Below, piece by piece: positions 1 to 12,320 of a DNA stretch of 64,000 nucleotides. Origin of the DNA: Chaetomium olivaceum (lineage: Eukaryota > Ascomycota > Sordariomycetes > Sordariales > Chaetomiaceae); the NCBI GenBank assembly GCA_039881045.1, contig JAYWVB010000065.1:62001-126000 (forward strand), written 5' to 3'. Each line of letters begins with the position of its first letter. Position 1 is the first letter of the stretch. A model generated the notes under the pieces. That model searched no databases and had not been told where the DNA came from. It saw nothing but the letters and a program-made list of their open reading frames with translations. The translations under genes and the position numbers were made by a program.

Positions 1-356
1 GTATGATTCATGGCAGCATGAGGGACATTTCGGCGTTTTGGGGGGTCATAGGTTTCAATCAATTCCTTTCCAAGAACACGAACAATACCTGACACCCCCG
101 GCTTTACTACCTAAGCAAACGCAATGTTTGGTGTACCTTCCCGGCGGTACGATGTTTCCATATCAGGTATGGTGTGGACGGTTTAATGCGTTCTTCGATG
201 CACGAACCTCGACCGCACGAACCTCGACCGCACGTGCATCAAATGGCCTTGGACACCCACGGCGGTCGTGGCGAAATTGTAGGGTCTCAAACTCAGCGTT
301 ATGCCCGGAAACAACCTCCACACTGACGAAGATAGCCTAAGCTACACTCCATAGCA
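1..356. other. Left edge, no gene seen
   Basis: No coding region that I can support. A short direct duplication of about 15 bases lies at roughly 204-233. The region is downstream of the decarboxylase gene and probably holds its 3' untranslated part. Confidence 0.5.
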
Positions 357-1522
357 CTAAGGTTCCAGCGGAAGCTTGAATAGTCTGATAGCATTCTCCC
401 GTGCGACCAACTTCTTGTCGTCCTCCGACAGGTCGACACCAAGCCACCACCCCTGAGCATCAGCAATTGTGTCGTACGGATAGTCTACAAGACGGTTAGT
501 TATAGTATTAAAAAAGAACAATATCGCCTTACCTATCGAATAGAGACACCTCTCCGCACCAATCTGATCAATACAAAATTTGAGGGCGGACGTATTGAAG
601 TTGCCGGATGTGGTGATGGAGATGTTGTGAGTAAAGTAGTAGCTGTAGTCCTCCTTGCACGGTCTCGTGGCCTTCTTGACCGGCTTATTGAACCAGTGAT
701 CTGCCCTGACTAGGTTGAACGGGATACTATCGCACTGTCAGCAACAAATCTCTTTACCCCTGAGACCGGAGGTTAAACTCACCCCTCGCCGAGGTGTCCA
801 ACTACGACCTGCAGGCCGGGAAATTCATCAAACACCCCACTCGAGCAGAGAGCATACAAATGCATGCTCAAATCCAGGTGGAACTGTACCGCCGCACCTA
901 GAATGTGCTTCCTCTCCCCGTACTTTGTCCCCGGCAACAGGTCTTTCGCCGGTGGATACCTCGGATGGAAATACACCGGCACGCCTAACTCGTCGATAGC
1001 CTTCCAGAACGATCTGAACGCCGCCTCATCATAGTACCGCTTTCCTTCAACATCTCCACCCTCATTTACAACCTGGTAGTCATTCACCATCACCGCAAAC
1101 ATGCCCAACTCCTTGACTGCCCGAGTCGCCTCTGCAATGGCATCCTCGGCGCTATGCATCGACACCGCTGCAAAAGCCCCGAACCGCTCTGGGTTCTTCG
1201 CGACTTGCGCCGCTAGCCAGTCGTTTGCCTCGGCTGCGAGGGTACGCGCTTTCGCTGGGTCGGGCTCTCCCTGTGCGCCGGGGGAGGTCAGACTGAGAAG
1301 CATGTACTCGACGCCGTGGGCGTCCATTTGGGCGAGGCGCTCATCGTGGATGTCGAGGAGGAGTTGGTTGAGCTTTTGGCTAGGTTTAGGCGCATCAGTG
1401 GAGGAGGCGGTAGCTTGGCCGGGGTTGAAGAGAGCCGCGGACTCGGCGATCCAGGAGAGGCCGGCGGGGTTGAGCACGGCTTCTTCGATGGCGATGGTGC
1501 CCTTTGATACCTTTTTGGCCAT
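357..1522 (-). CDS. Amidohydrolase-2 family aromatic acid decarboxylase
   Basis: Exons are 1522-783, 726-533 and 484-357, joining to 353 residues in frame. The protein matches the ACMSD-like branch of amidohydrolases that contains 2,3-dihydroxybenzoate, gamma-resorcylate and 6-methylsalicylate decarboxylases: non-oxidative, metal-dependent, cytosolic. Seen in sequence: an N-terminal IAIEEA segment where the family has its first metal ligand, YFHPR in the middle, GHLGEG just before intron 1, and SIDYPYD late, holding the conserved metal-binding Asp. Length fits the family. The two introns were placed by continuity of GHLGEG-IPFNL and of SI-DYPYD. It is divergent from the aldehyde dehydrogenase at 2624 and may share its promoter. 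The exact substrate cannot be told from sequence; a salicylate- or dihydroxybenzoate-type acid is inferred from the neighbouring salicylate-hydroxylase-like gene. Confidence 0.9.
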
Positions 1523-2623
1523 GGCTGGTTGTAGTCCTACGTTGATGGTGCTGAAGGTGCTTTTACCGGGCTGGCAAGGTTACAACTGAGGCGCTGTCGG
1601 ATGGGAAAGAAGGCGAAATGGAATAGAGAGGTGGTGAGATGTTATTGTAGGCTACACAAGCATTCTCGGCTGTTGCCGTATCGGCTGATTGTACATACGT
1701 GAGGCTTTGGATTTTGCGGTCAAGGAGAGGAGTCAAATGCGTCCATAGGTACGGGGAAAACTACGGCCATTACAGGATGGAGTTCGGTGAGGAGATCATG
1801 TCAGGGGCAGGAAATGGCATCCCGACTCTTGATCGTGTGTCGACTACATAGACCCGTTCTCCAACTTCGGCACTTGCAATGGTGAATACCACCAACACAT
1901 GTCTCTTATTCGAGTTGACCAGCGGTGCCCCGATGGGAAGTTGCCCAAGTTGGCCGCCATGTATGACTTTCGAATCTTGCATATTTATACAAAGTCAACC
2001 GAGGAACTGTGGCATCTTATTCTCACCTAATGTTCATGAATTTTCTGCCCATCCGCAAACCTCAAGCCGGGGACAACAGGGATTGTTTCGCGCGTGGGAT
2101 CGGGGGCAACGTTTGCAGTATCACTCAGCATTTGGACCATCAATGACGCCCGTCCCCAGACTTGGCGTCCCCGCAGACGTGGAAATGCTCCACGGGTAAA
2201 GCTTTCCGCCCAATCCGCTGCCGGAATGTCCTGTGTCTTGAACAACCAGAAGCAACTGCGGGGTCACTTGAGATACGGAAGTACATGCATGCGTAGTGCA
2301 ACTGCCGGGAGATGGCACGGAACGGGACCTGGAACGTGTTGGGAGAGCCGATGGCAGCTTGGCCCCTACCGGTTATCAAATGCGCCAGGGGGCTCAGGCG
2401 GGGTCTGATCTTGCACATTTTATACGCACTCGCGCGTATTGTTTGCTGACGTGTGACGTGCTGCATTTCCGGGGCTGAGGTCGATCGGTATCCAGCTGCG
2501 AGTTAATAAGTAGGCACAATTTGGTCTCACCAACGGCCTGCATTGTTAATTCTGTAAGCTTTTGAGATCAAGAGTTCGAAGACAGTGCCTTTGAAGCAAC
2601 ATCACACGTCGAAGACCAACACG
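1523..2623. promoter_or_regulatory. Divergent promoter region, decarboxylase / aldehyde dehydrogenase
   Basis: About 1.1 kb between two genes transcribed away from each other. Only short unconvincing reading frames are present. It must contain both promoters and may allow co-regulation of the pair. I could not assign a specific regulator site. Confidence 0.5.
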
Positions 2624-4210
2624 ATGGCAGAGGCAACCCCTATCCGCCCGCGGATGCTCATCAATGGAAAGGTATGTACCTTAGCCAACCATTCACTTAA
2701 GAAACTAAACTACAAGGAAGGAACTGACAAACAACCCAGCTGGTCGAGGCTTCGGACGGCAAGACTTTCACCGTTTACAACCCAGCAACACAGGGAATCT
2801 CAGCGCATGGTTAGCCTCGAACACCCGCCCATGAGACGCACAAGATTTGCCACCGCTGACACTTTCTTAGTCCCCGAAGCTAGCGCTGATGATACTAATG
2901 CCGCGGTGGCAGCGGCAAAAGAAGCATTCCCATCTTGGTCCGCCATTGGAGGAGCAAAACGAGCCGTTCACCTGAAGAAGCTCGCGGCCCTGATTCGGGA
3001 AAACAAAGATGAGCTTGCGCGGTTGGACGCTATTGCAATGGGCATGCCTGTCTCAACTCACCACTATGCGCATACCGCTTCCACCAATTTTGATCATTAC
3101 GCTGAGGCCTGGGGGAGTATTCAGGGCCAGGCGAGTGTCAATACGCCGGGGCTTGTTACCATGACCCTCCGACAGCCCTATGGTGTGGTGGCGCTCATTA
3201 TTCCCTGGAATGCCCCAATCCACTTTCTTGCGTCTAAGGCAGCGCCCGCCCTTATCACAGGCAACACTGTGGTTCTCAAATCCAGTGAGAAGGCTCCGCT
3301 GTCCTCTGCCCGCATTGCCGAGCTCGTCATTGAAGCGGGGTTCCCGCCAGGCGTCTTCAACATCATCTCCGGTCACGGCCTACCCTCGGGGCAGATCCTC
3401 TCCCGCCACATGGACGTCCGCGCGCTGAGCTTTACCGGCTCGAGCCGCACTGGTAAGCTGATCCAAGAGGAGGCGGCGCGTACCAACCTCAAAAAGGTCA
3501 TCCTCGAGCTCGGTGGCAAGTCACCCGCCCTCGTTTTCGAAGACGCCAACCTTGAAAAGGCCGTCGCCCAGACACAGTTCAGCATCCAGACCAACAGCGG
3601 GCAGGTGTGCATGGCCAACTCACGCATCTATGTACAGAAGAGCATTGCGCCGCAGTTTATTGAGTCCTTCAAGACCAAGTTTGCCGGCGCCCGTGCCGGC
3701 AACCCCCTCGATGCAGAGACCAAGCACGGCCCACAGGCCGACGAGGTACAATACCGCAATGTGCTCAACTACATTGAGGAAGGCAAGAAGAGCGGTGGCA
3801 CGCTGGCGCTGGGCGGCCACGGAAAGTTTGAAGGCACGAAGGGATTTTTTATTGAACCCACGGTATTTTTGGACACGCCCGAGACAGCGCGTATCACGAA
3901 GGAGGAGGTATTTGGCCCTGTGGTGATTATTAACACGTTTGAGACTGAGGCCGAGGCCATTGCTAAAGCCAACGACACCGAGTTTGGGTTGTATGCGTCA
4001 GTGTTCACGCGCGATGTCAGCCGGGCGATGCGGGTGGCTAAGGCCTTGGAGAGTGGGTATGTTGGTATCAACTGTACTAGTCCGTTGACGGGGATTGATC
4101 TACCGTTTGGAGGTTACAAGAGCAGTGGCCAGGGTAGGGAAGGGTGGCTGTACAGCATGGACAACTTCTTGGAGACGAAGAGTATCATTATGCGGATAGA
4201 CGAGGATTAA
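2624..4210 (+). CDS. NAD(P)-dependent aldehyde dehydrogenase, salicylaldehyde/vanillin dehydrogenase-like
   Basis: Exons 2624-2671, 2740-2809 and 2871-4210 give 485 residues in frame. This is a full-length ALDH superfamily enzyme oxidising an aldehyde to its acid. Seen: the VIPWNAP-type segment (IIPWNAPIHF), the FTGSSRTGK cofactor loop, the catalytic Glu in LELGGKSP, the catalytic Cys in NSGQVCMANSR, and the C-terminal LPFGGYKSSGQGREG. The two short introns happen to keep an open frame, so an unspliced reading looks like one longer protein, but the intron translations match nothing in ALDHs and both have clear GT..AG ends. The start was chosen at the ATG that begins MAEATPIRPRML. It resembles the bacterial salicylaldehyde/vanillin dehydrogenase group, so an aromatic aldehyde is a plausible substrate (inference). 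Convergent with the next gene. Confidence 0.93.
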   Translation: MAEATPIRPRMLINGKVCTLANHSLKKLNYKEGTDKQPSWSRLRTARLSPFTTQQHRESQRMVSLEHPPMRRTRFATADTFLVPEASADDTNAAVAAAKEAFPSWSAIGGAKRAVHLKKLAALIRENKDELARLDAIAMGMPVSTHHYAHTASTNFDHYAEAWGSIQGQASVNTPGLVTMTLRQPYGVVALIIPWNAPIHFLASKAAPALITGNTVVLKSSEKAPLSSARIAELVIEAGFPPGVFNIISGHGLPSGQILSRHMDVRALSFTGSSRTGKLIQEEAARTNLKKVILELGGKSPALVFEDANLEKAVAQTQFSIQTNSGQVCMANSRIYVQKSIAPQFIESFKTKFAGARAGNPLDAETKHGPQADEVQYRNVLNYIEEGKKSGGTLALGGHGKFEGTKGFFIEPTVFLDTPETARITKEEVFGPVVIINTFETEAEAIAKANDTEFGLYASVFTRDVSRAMRVAKALESGYVGINCTSPLTGIDLPFGGYKSSGQGREGWLYSMDNFLETKSIIMRIDED

Positions 4211-4692
4211 CCTCATGAAAGTTGTGAGTGGGAGGCTGTTGCTCAAACCCTGGAGTCTGGACCTCTCCACAATCTGGCGGAAACCCCGGGATATCGTGTG
4301 GCTCGCGTTAAGCAAATCAGAATCGACACAAATCGCTTACCAGTGCGATCTATATCTTACTTCTAACTGTCATATCCGGGCAATGAATGACAAACACACT
4401 AAGCTTCTGCCCGATTTTCCTTCTCATTCAAAGAGCTCTGGTTGACGTGACAAGTCATCTATATTGCCGCTTGGAAACGGCCCCATTGATCTAGCATGAG
4501 GAAGGAGAACAATCATCAAAACGGTGTGAATGTGTCTTACATGCGGGAGTACCTATGAGTCCCCTGGGTGTTGCTAAAACCACGTTTGCTAATGCGCTAA
4601 GCTTCTACCTAGCTCTAATAGTATCCATGTCAACCCCTTAACAGCGCCCAGGTCCTTGACCTCAGGATGGTAGTATCAACTCCGTGATAATA
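4211..4692. other. Convergent 3' spacer
   Basis: Spacer between two convergent genes. I see nothing coding; it should hold both 3' untranslated regions. Confidence 0.5.
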
Positions 4693-6121
4693 TCATACCG
4701 CCACAGCAATAGGACCGACAGGCAGTAGCTTGACATCTTCAAACAGCTCCGGTTGGGTCACCTTCCTGAGGATCTCCTCAAACCCTTCCTCGGCATACTT
4801 CTCGGCATCGTGTTGGTGAATCCAGTCCTCGCGAGGGAAGGCAATGCTTTTAGGGTCCTTGGCCACCTTCTCCCAGTCTGTCTTGTGCCACCTGTCGCGG
4901 GTGGTCTCGCCGGTCTTTTGAACAACACCAACACGTTCGTACCTGGACCTTTACGTTAGCATGGAAAAAAGGAGAATATCTGATTGGGATACGCACCGAA
5001 GTTCCTGATGTACCCGTACGGCAGCTGGTACGTTACCCTTACCAGCCCTCTTTAGACACACGGCAATCGTTACCCCATCTTCCATCGCCTGCGTCGCGCC
5101 CTGTGCACTCGTAGGCAGGAATGGATGGGCTGCATCACCAAGCAGCAAGATCCTCGCATGTTTGCTCACCCACGTCGGCAAGGGGTCGCGGTATACCAAC
5201 TTCCAGTCCACCACACTGGGCGTCTTTTCAACGATGGCACGGCAGACGGGGTCCCAGCCCTCCAGTACCTTGTAGACGTCCTCCAGCTTTCCCGGGAAGG
5301 ACCACGATTCGTCGATGTCGTGCTCGTCGCGGTGGGTCAACACCCAACAGCAATCCTGACCTCCTTTGATGGTGCTAAACAGGAAGTGCACGTCCGGGCC
5401 GATCCACCCGTTAAATGTGTCGCCGTTGGCGCAGAACTCGCGGGTACGTGGGTCCTTGATCATGTCGGCGTTGGAGAACCTATGTCACCAAGTGTTAGAT
5501 TTCTTTCACATAACCTGAAACCGGGAGAAGATGCCTACCATGCCCGCCATACCGCATATCCGCTACTCTTCGGCTTGTCAACGTATCCTAACACCAACTC
5601 TCTCGCCTTGGATCTCACACCATCCGCACCAATTACCAGGTCCCCAACCACGCGCTCGCCACTCTTTAACACGATCCCCGCCCGGTTCTCGTCCTCAAAG
5701 TACTCCACGGCAGGCTGGCCTAATGGATCGGAATGCCCAATTCATCACGGGCATACTTGAAAACCACCTCATGCAGCTCGCCGCGGTGGCCGTTGAGAAC
5801 GGGGGCCTCGGGATCTTGCTTGGGCGTCGGTTGGTGGTAGACGACCTCGCCGGTGTCGTACTTGTGGATGCGGAAGCCGTAGCCTGTCAGATCGATGCAC
5901 AGCTCGCGCAGCCGCCGCGCGATTTTGCCGTCCGACCACCGGTGGTAAATGCGCCCGGCGTTTGCTCCAAATGAAATGATGTCCCCTAGGGTCTTGAGCT
6001 CCGGAAAGTTCTCGTAGATGGTTACGTCGTGGCCTTGTCGGTGGCACTCGATAGCTGCGGTTAAGCCGCCAAAGCCGGCACCAACGACGATGACTTTGAT
6101 GCCAGATTTGGGGGCTGACAT
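4693..6121 (-). CDS. FAD-dependent aromatic monooxygenase, salicylate hydroxylase-like (one frame break)
   Basis: Exons 6121-5539, 5479-4997 and 4942-4693. Predicted role: decarboxylating hydroxylation of salicylate or a related acid to a catechol with NAD(P)H and FAD. Seen: N-terminal dinucleotide fold VVGAGFGGLTAA, the DG motif VIGADGVRSKA, and the FAD-ribityl motif LLLGDAAHPFLPTSAQGA followed by the usual helix. The exon sum is 1316 bases, one short of a multiple of three. The reading frame breaks near 5717-5728, where a stop appears but the next frame continues with the expected protein; one missing T in a short T run explains it. Restored length is about 438 residues, normal for the family. 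Either a sequence error or a recent inactivating deletion. Confidence 0.88.
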
Positions 6122-7212
6122 GGTGGATGGGATCTAGAAGTTTTTGATAGCGAAGGAAGTGGAGAGAAGGGAGTGTTGGTGTAGATTCCCAAACCCTGGG
6201 ATGCAGTAAACAAAAATCACTTTGGGAATGTGATCTAAACGAAGACTTGTTGGTGTTGTGTTCAGGGGCGGTCTGTCTAACATGGTAGAGTAAATGTCAC
6301 AACGGAGACGCCGACAGATATTAATGAGAACCATGTGATGCGACACACGGTACCTCCAAGCCCACTTCGGCCGGCGGTAGATCCTTGGGCCGCAGACACT
6401 TGTTCCGAAGTTAGCTGTGACCCCAAGGGCCCCCGCGCCACATTGCTACATGCAAAACATCAGCCTATTCCGGACCGTTGTTACTTAGCCCGCATTTTCT
6501 CTCCATCTGCCGAATCTTCCACGTTTTGATAACACTGTGATGTAAAACGATGCGGGGAACACCAAGCCAACAACCACCCCGCATCCTGATCCTGAATCGA
6601 CCCAAGCGCGTGGTCGAAGTGGTCATGCATTTCCAAAATTCCAAGATGCTCTCACCGCGCTCGGACTCGAGAACTGGAAGCCGTTCCGCAAAGGGGCGGG
6701 GTTAGGGTTGCGCCATCGACCTTGACCCCAACACCGCTTCTTGAGGCTTTGCACTCTTGAACGGGATGGTGGTCGGGGTTCCCATGGTAGCTGGATACTG
6801 CTAATGCCCCCGATCCGGGTCGTAGTGCACTTCAAACCATTCGTCCGACCAGGCTCCCGGGCCACCCAACATGTGCCGCTAATTAAGGCAAACCGGAAAG
6901 GGGGGACGGCCCGAAAGAAGAGAACATAAATTTATCCTGAGCCTAGATGTTGTGTGACCTTTTCATCCTCCTTGGGTCTGTGCAACCGACAGATGTCACT
7001 TGATCGCTCCCTCGTAAAATGGAGTGCCCCCTGGAAAAGCTTCGCGCCCGATATCCTCACCAGGTTACTTGTCCCTCGCAAAAGGATACGGAGATTAGGT
7101 AGACTTGACACAGCATGTCCCTGGATGCTAAACGCAAACGACGAACAAAATAGATCATATTGAGTCCTGCATGGACGTACCATCGGATTGCAGCGAAATG
7201 ACTACAAGCATA
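6122..7212. other. Spacer upstream of the monooxygenase
   Basis: Contains the promoter of the salicylate-hydroxylase-like gene and the 3' end of the P450 gene. The small reading frames here have no recognisable features. Confidence 0.45.
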
Positions 7213-8941
7213 TTATCCCCTTACTGGTATGAGTCGCACGTTCAGCGGCTTCTTTATCCATAAGTTGAAGCATTTGCAGTCAAGAAAACGTTCCGGCGTC
7301 TGATCGTTAAGAACCATATCGTAGTTCCAGACCAATCTAGCCAAGATGACTCTCATCTCAACGTAAGCCAGACTGCGGTAGTGGGAGTGTTAGCATCACA
7401 TCAAAATCGATATTACTCCAGGGGGTCAACCGTACTTCTTGCCGATGCAATTCCGTGGCCCGACTGAAAACGGCTGGAAAGCTCCGTGTCTCCGTTTGTC
7501 AAACTGATGTCCTGGGCCATCTTCCTCTAGCCATCGATCAGGGAGGAACTCGTTGGGTCTGGTGAAGTTTCTAGTGCTGTAACTCATGGCCCAGGGTAGG
7601 ATGTCGAGCCCAGTCTGAAGCAACGTCAGCCACGCAACGTCTTGTTGATCATAAGAAGGCACGTACTCCCCCAGGGACTTGATAACCGCAGATCACATCC
7701 CCTCCCTCTTGGCAGGCCCTTGGCAACGCGCTAGGTACGGGCGGTCGCATCCTCATCGACTCGTCCAAGACGGCGAGCATGTACCGCAGATTTGCCTTGT
7801 TGACAGACAGGAGGTCGATCTCCTCGTCCGTAGCAAAGCTTGACCGAACCTCTTCTGCTAAACGCTGCTGTACTTTAGGGTGCGTTGCCAGAAAGAAGGC
7901 CGTCCCGGAAAGCGCCGTGGCGGTAGTTTCGCTGCCGGCAAGCACCAACATCCTGGCATTGGAGACTATCTCCTCCATGGTCAGAATGGTACTGTCCTCC
8001 AACTTGGCCGTCGCCATTGCCTGGACAAAGTCCGCCCGATCCGTATCCAGCGCCAGCCTATTCGTGATCCGCTCCCGCGCGTACTCGGTCTGCAAATCGA
8101 TCTGGGCACCAATGTACCCTCCGGGCATAACCCTCTTGATGAAGGCCAGCAGCCCCGGAAAGTACCACTGCACCGCGACCATCATACCAAACTGCTTAAC
8201 ACCATGGAGAATAGCGCCCACCCAGGGATGAAACCTCGACTCCTCCAAGCACCCAAACGGCTCTCCAAATGCCAGATCCCCAATCACGTCAAACGTCGCA
8301 AAGTTAAACCACGCCGCCAGATCCACCACCGCCTCCCGCGGCCTCCCCACTTCATCCCTCGTCTTCTCCTTTAAACGCTTCATCAACAACTCTACATACC
8401 ACATAATTAACGGCTGCTGGTCCTGCATGCTCTTCGCTGAAAAGCCATGCGACAAAATGCGCCGATAACGCGCATGGTCAGCGCGCGAAGCACCCAGGAT
8501 ATTCTTTATGGAGATCCCATAAACGGCCGGCTCTTTTCCGTGCTCGCCTGGCGCTCTTACGGTGGCCGCGTACGCTGGGGAAGGCGTCCGGGTGGGTGAA
8601 GGAGAGGCGGTTAGGTGCAACGCGGACGACGTCGCCGTATTGCTCGTGGAGTTGGTGGATGACAAAAGGGAGGCGGCCGGAAAGCCAGCCGAGCGTGTAC
8701 GGGATTTGCGTAGCGGCCCATAGTTTGGGGCCGGGGACGCTGCGGAGAGGGTGGAGAAGGACGTTGTTGAGGACGTAGGAGACAGCGAGGACGCTACCCT
8801 GGGATGGGTTAGCTTTGTGTTGTCTATGCGAGCGAGCAGTAGTGGATCTGCCATGCGTACAAAGGTGATGCCTATCAACTGCCACTTCACGAAGTGAGGA
8901 AGTTGAAGAACTGTTAAGGGATCGAAGTCGAGGAATGCCAT
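7213..8941 (-). CDS. Cytochrome P450 monooxygenase (one frame break)
   Basis: Exons 8941-8861, 8798-7667, 7614-7436 and 7372-7213, about 517 residues. Seen: an N-terminal hydrophobic anchor, proline-rich hinge SVPGPKLWA, I-helix AGSETTATA, K-helix ExxR in LDESMRMRPP, the PERF region PNEFLPDRW, and the heme-binding loop FSVGPRNCIGKN whose Cys ligates the heme iron. The look is that of the fungal isotrichodermin-hydroxylase/benzoate-type P450s found in secondary metabolism and xenobiotic clusters. The first intron was placed because the N-terminal membrane segment and the hinge lie in different frames. A second frame change at about 8548-8570, between the segments for GHRKSA and PGEHGKEP, has no room for an intron and needs an indel (one base gained or two lost). 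The start is the ATG giving MAFLDFDPL. Substrate unknown. Confidence 0.85.
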
Positions 8942-10335
8942 GGCCACAAAGCGCCTGGGTGAAGGCCGATGTGTGGAATGCCAAGTTGGATGCTGGTGCG
9001 CTTCCCATTACAGGACTGCTGAACTTAGCTCTACAACAAGCGGCAAGTCCACGGCTTTATTGTAATCTGCGAAGAGGGGCCGTGCTACTGACCGCATGGT
9101 GGGGGGAGGGGCCAGTTGCCGCAAACCTGACGCCACCAACAAGCGGCTGCGCAGGGAGTTGGCTGCCGTATCCACCCCTAATAATGAGCAGCAGAAGAAA
9201 CATGGGTCTAGAACCCAATGCCAAATCCCCGATCATGGTAGGTGCGATCGCCGAGATACGACGTTTTTGTCGTGTGCCATGCACGTTCCCCGACCGATCT
9301 AATCTGCCAACAAGCGGTCGGGCCTCGGCATGACGGAACGGCGCGAAGATAACAGCGGGTAGCTAACAAGCATGTGACGATTAGAACTGTGGAGGAACCG
9401 GGATGTCATGTTACATTCATGCCAGCTGGTTTGGCGATCGAACTGGATGTGTTGCGTCGACGAAGTGGCCCTTGCTTGAGCTTTGGCGGTGCTACACTAG
9501 TATTCGCAGGGACCAAAACGAGAACGGTCGATAATGAACAAAGGGGACAGGTCAAACTTAGACTTCCAGTTAGTTATTGGAAGCCAGAGCATGGGAGCGA
9601 TATTCGTTCATACGCAAGAGATTCCAGAAGTCAACAATCGAGGGGGAGCGTATTGTTTTATTGGTTTTCGGCATAATGCAGCGCAGGCCGCATGGCCGCG
9701 GGCGGCATATTAATACCGGCCCGACTGCCCGACCATATTCGGCTTTCTACACAACGTGACGCAGCATTGCACAAGTATACGAACCACTGTGCTGCTTATA
9801 CAATCCAGAAAAACTGTTTGACAACACCTTACGTTTCCCCCAAGTACACACATCAAACAGGAAGTGCCGAAAGTCACAGGTAATACGAGGGAAACCAGCA
9901 ATGGAATTAACCAGCCAAAGTTAAACTAACATCCGGGCTCATTACCATCTCTGAGCCGCGTTAATATCTAGTTGACGCCAGCCGATCACTCGACTTTGCA
10001 ACCCAGCCAAAGCAGTCCATCTCGAGCGGCGGGTCAGACGGTTGACGTGTGTAACCTGGCGGGAAACATTAACCGAAGTGTGATTCAAACTGTGACGTGG
10101 TTTAGAAGATCGGCCCTCGATAATAATATCTGCGACATTCCACTGGTGAACTCCCGGGGGAGGGGTGGGGGGTTGCACAGCTTCGCTGCATCTAACTATC
10201 CTACTCCACAGGAGAAACACACCTCGACGAACATTCTTGACCGTGACTTGTTGGCCCGCTCCTAACATCACAACCTGCCGGCTGTCCGAGTTACCCGTCC
10301 GAGTTACCGCCGCACACCAACGAAGCCCTCTCCTA
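8942..10335. other. Spacer between P450 and MFS genes
   Basis: About 1.4 kb with no supportable gene. It holds the promoter of the P450 gene at the left and the 3' region of the porter gene at the right. Confidence 0.45.
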
Positions 10336-12320
10336 TCAAGCTTTTGCAAGCTCCTCGTGCATAGCCTCTAGGCTCCTTTTGCCATCCAAACTAAGAGCCG
10401 TGTCACTGCTTTCCCGGTTACTGCCATGGCAAACGTATTTTCGAAAATGTCTTGCGTGAAGTCGAGCGTCGAACTGGAAGGTTTTGTTAGCTGGGATTGG
10501 GCGCGAACTTGGCTCTAGGGGGTGAGTAAAACAAACCATTTCGTCAATCTCTTCTAAAGTCCTATCCTTGACTTCGGGAAGGAAGAAGAATACCCAGAGA
10601 CTATGAAAAACTGTCAGTTGGCCTAAGATCGATGGGGCGGTCAGTCTTTTAAAGGACCTACGCAGATATCCAACACGAGGGTGCCCAGATATAGCCATAT
10701 CTAGGGCCCCAGTTCAGTGCCTCCGGGTTGATAAAGTACGGCGCAGTGAAGGTCGTTAGCCATGCTAGAAGGAACCCAATGGCTGTTGCGAAGCCGAAGG
10801 TAAAGCTGCGAAGGCGTTGTGAAGGGAGCTCGCCGCCGGAGACCCACGCATATGCGCGCGACCATTGCCTAGAGAATGGTTAGTGATTTAAAGTTAAGGG
10901 GTGACTGGAAGGCACCCACGTTATATGCCAGGATATAGACAATGGCTAGTCCCACAATAGCCTGCCCAGTGGACGCTGCGCCAGGGTTTACCTGATAGAC
11001 GACGGCCGTGAGAAGCTGAGCCATACCGCACAAGATGAGGCCTGGGACAAGGAAAACACGGCGACGACCAAAGTGTGTGATGAGCGCGCTGTTGATGAGA
11101 ATCGCCACAACACCGGCTGATAGCATAATGCACGAATTTGCAAAGGGATTACCGATGCCAGCCATCTGGAAGAAGTAAGTGCCGAATGCTACACGTCATT
11201 AGCTGTGCGACACGGATAATCAGCAAATATCAAGGACTACTAGTACTCACCGATCATGTACATTGCCCCTGACGAGCCCTGCAAAGCCAGCGCGCCAGTA
11301 GCCAGCATCGTCCGGCGCCGATCAACCGGGTTGCGGAACATGTCCCAAAATGTGACACTCTTCTTTCTCGCCATGTCGGTTTGCAATGCTTCTTGGATAC
11401 TCCGCATCTCTTCATCGATCTCGCTATCCGTGCCTGGACGATGCCAACGCAGCGCTTTGCGTGCCTCATCCAGTTTACCGCGTTGCGCCAGCCAACGAGG
11501 CGACTCGGGCACAAGGAGCAGTACAATGGACATGATAACGGGGACGATGTAAATCAGGCCCAGTGGGATCATGTACGCACTGCGGTGGTCTGTTTTAGCT
11601 GTAGCGTTATCTACCACGGTACCAAGAAGAGTACCGAAAGTGGTCCAAACTTGGAAGGAAGATATCATCAAACCGCGGTAACGGGCAGGGGAACATTCCT
11701 TCTGACTGTTAGTAGCTTATCGGAAGAATACACCTACAAGCAGGTTGACTAGCGTAGGGATGGCTGATTACCTGGATGTATAACTGCGAGAAAGTCATGA
11801 ACATGCCGTTGGCAATGCCGATCATCAAGCGGCCGACATAGAGCGCTGCAATGTTGGTTGTTGCCATCATGATGATGTTCGACACGATGCACACCACGCT
11901 GGCGGTCCACACTGTCGTCTTGCGGGACATGACGCCGGCAATGGGCCCAGCCATGGAAGAGCTGAGGAAGGCCCCGAGCGTCATGAGCGAGGAAATGAGC
12001 TGCTGCCGCTCTGTCAAAATATTCCACCCGCCCGGGACATTGGCATCTTCGATCTTCGTAGCCAAAGATCTGATATGCGGATAAAGTTTAGCTGCGTGTG
12101 ACAGGCCAAGCAGGTGAGAAAAACGTACTCTAAGGAATCCCACCATGGCCTGGAAACCGCTGATCAAACCAAAGTCAAACCCATATTGGAAAGGGCAGAG
12201 CGAAAAGAGCGTACACGCTGCGAGGCATTTCCAATGCTGTTTGATAGGGTATTTTGTTGCTGCGTTAGAGGTCACAGCATCCATGCTGGGCATCGAAAGG
12301 TCCTTCTTTTCGAACTCCAT
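10336..12320 (-). CDS. MFS sugar/quinate-type porter, frame broken twice
   Basis: Exons as reconstructed: 12320-12129, 12069-11772, 11698-11251, 11188-10920, 10868-10662, 10600-10537 and 10473-10336. A sugar-porter-family membrane protein of about 536 residues with 12 expected helices. Seen: the early YGFDFGLISGFQAM segment, YVGRLMIGIANGM, the loop signature PESPRWLAQRGKLDEARKAL, a late GELPSQRLRS signature and the C-terminal PEVKDRTLEEIDEM. Two breaks: a perfect 7-bp tandem duplication at 12045-12058 just after the first intron, and a shift at about 10850-10860 explained by loss of one CG from a CG run. With one duplicate removed and two bases added, the exon sum is divisible by three. A weak alternative acceptor inside the duplication could rescue the first break at the cost of four residues. 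Likely the uptake system of the aromatic cluster. Confidence 0.82.

Noticed and set aside
1770..2466. Several short frames in the first divergent spacer
   Set aside because: They overlap each other on both strands and have no features of real proteins.
2585..2623. Earlier start for the aldehyde dehydrogenase
   Set aside because: The extra residues have no counterpart in ALDHs; the ATG at 2624 gives the usual N-terminus.
8548..8570. A micro-intron to explain the P450 frame change
   Set aside because: The GT..AG pairs available would leave an intron of 13-26 bases, below any fungal minimum that I know.
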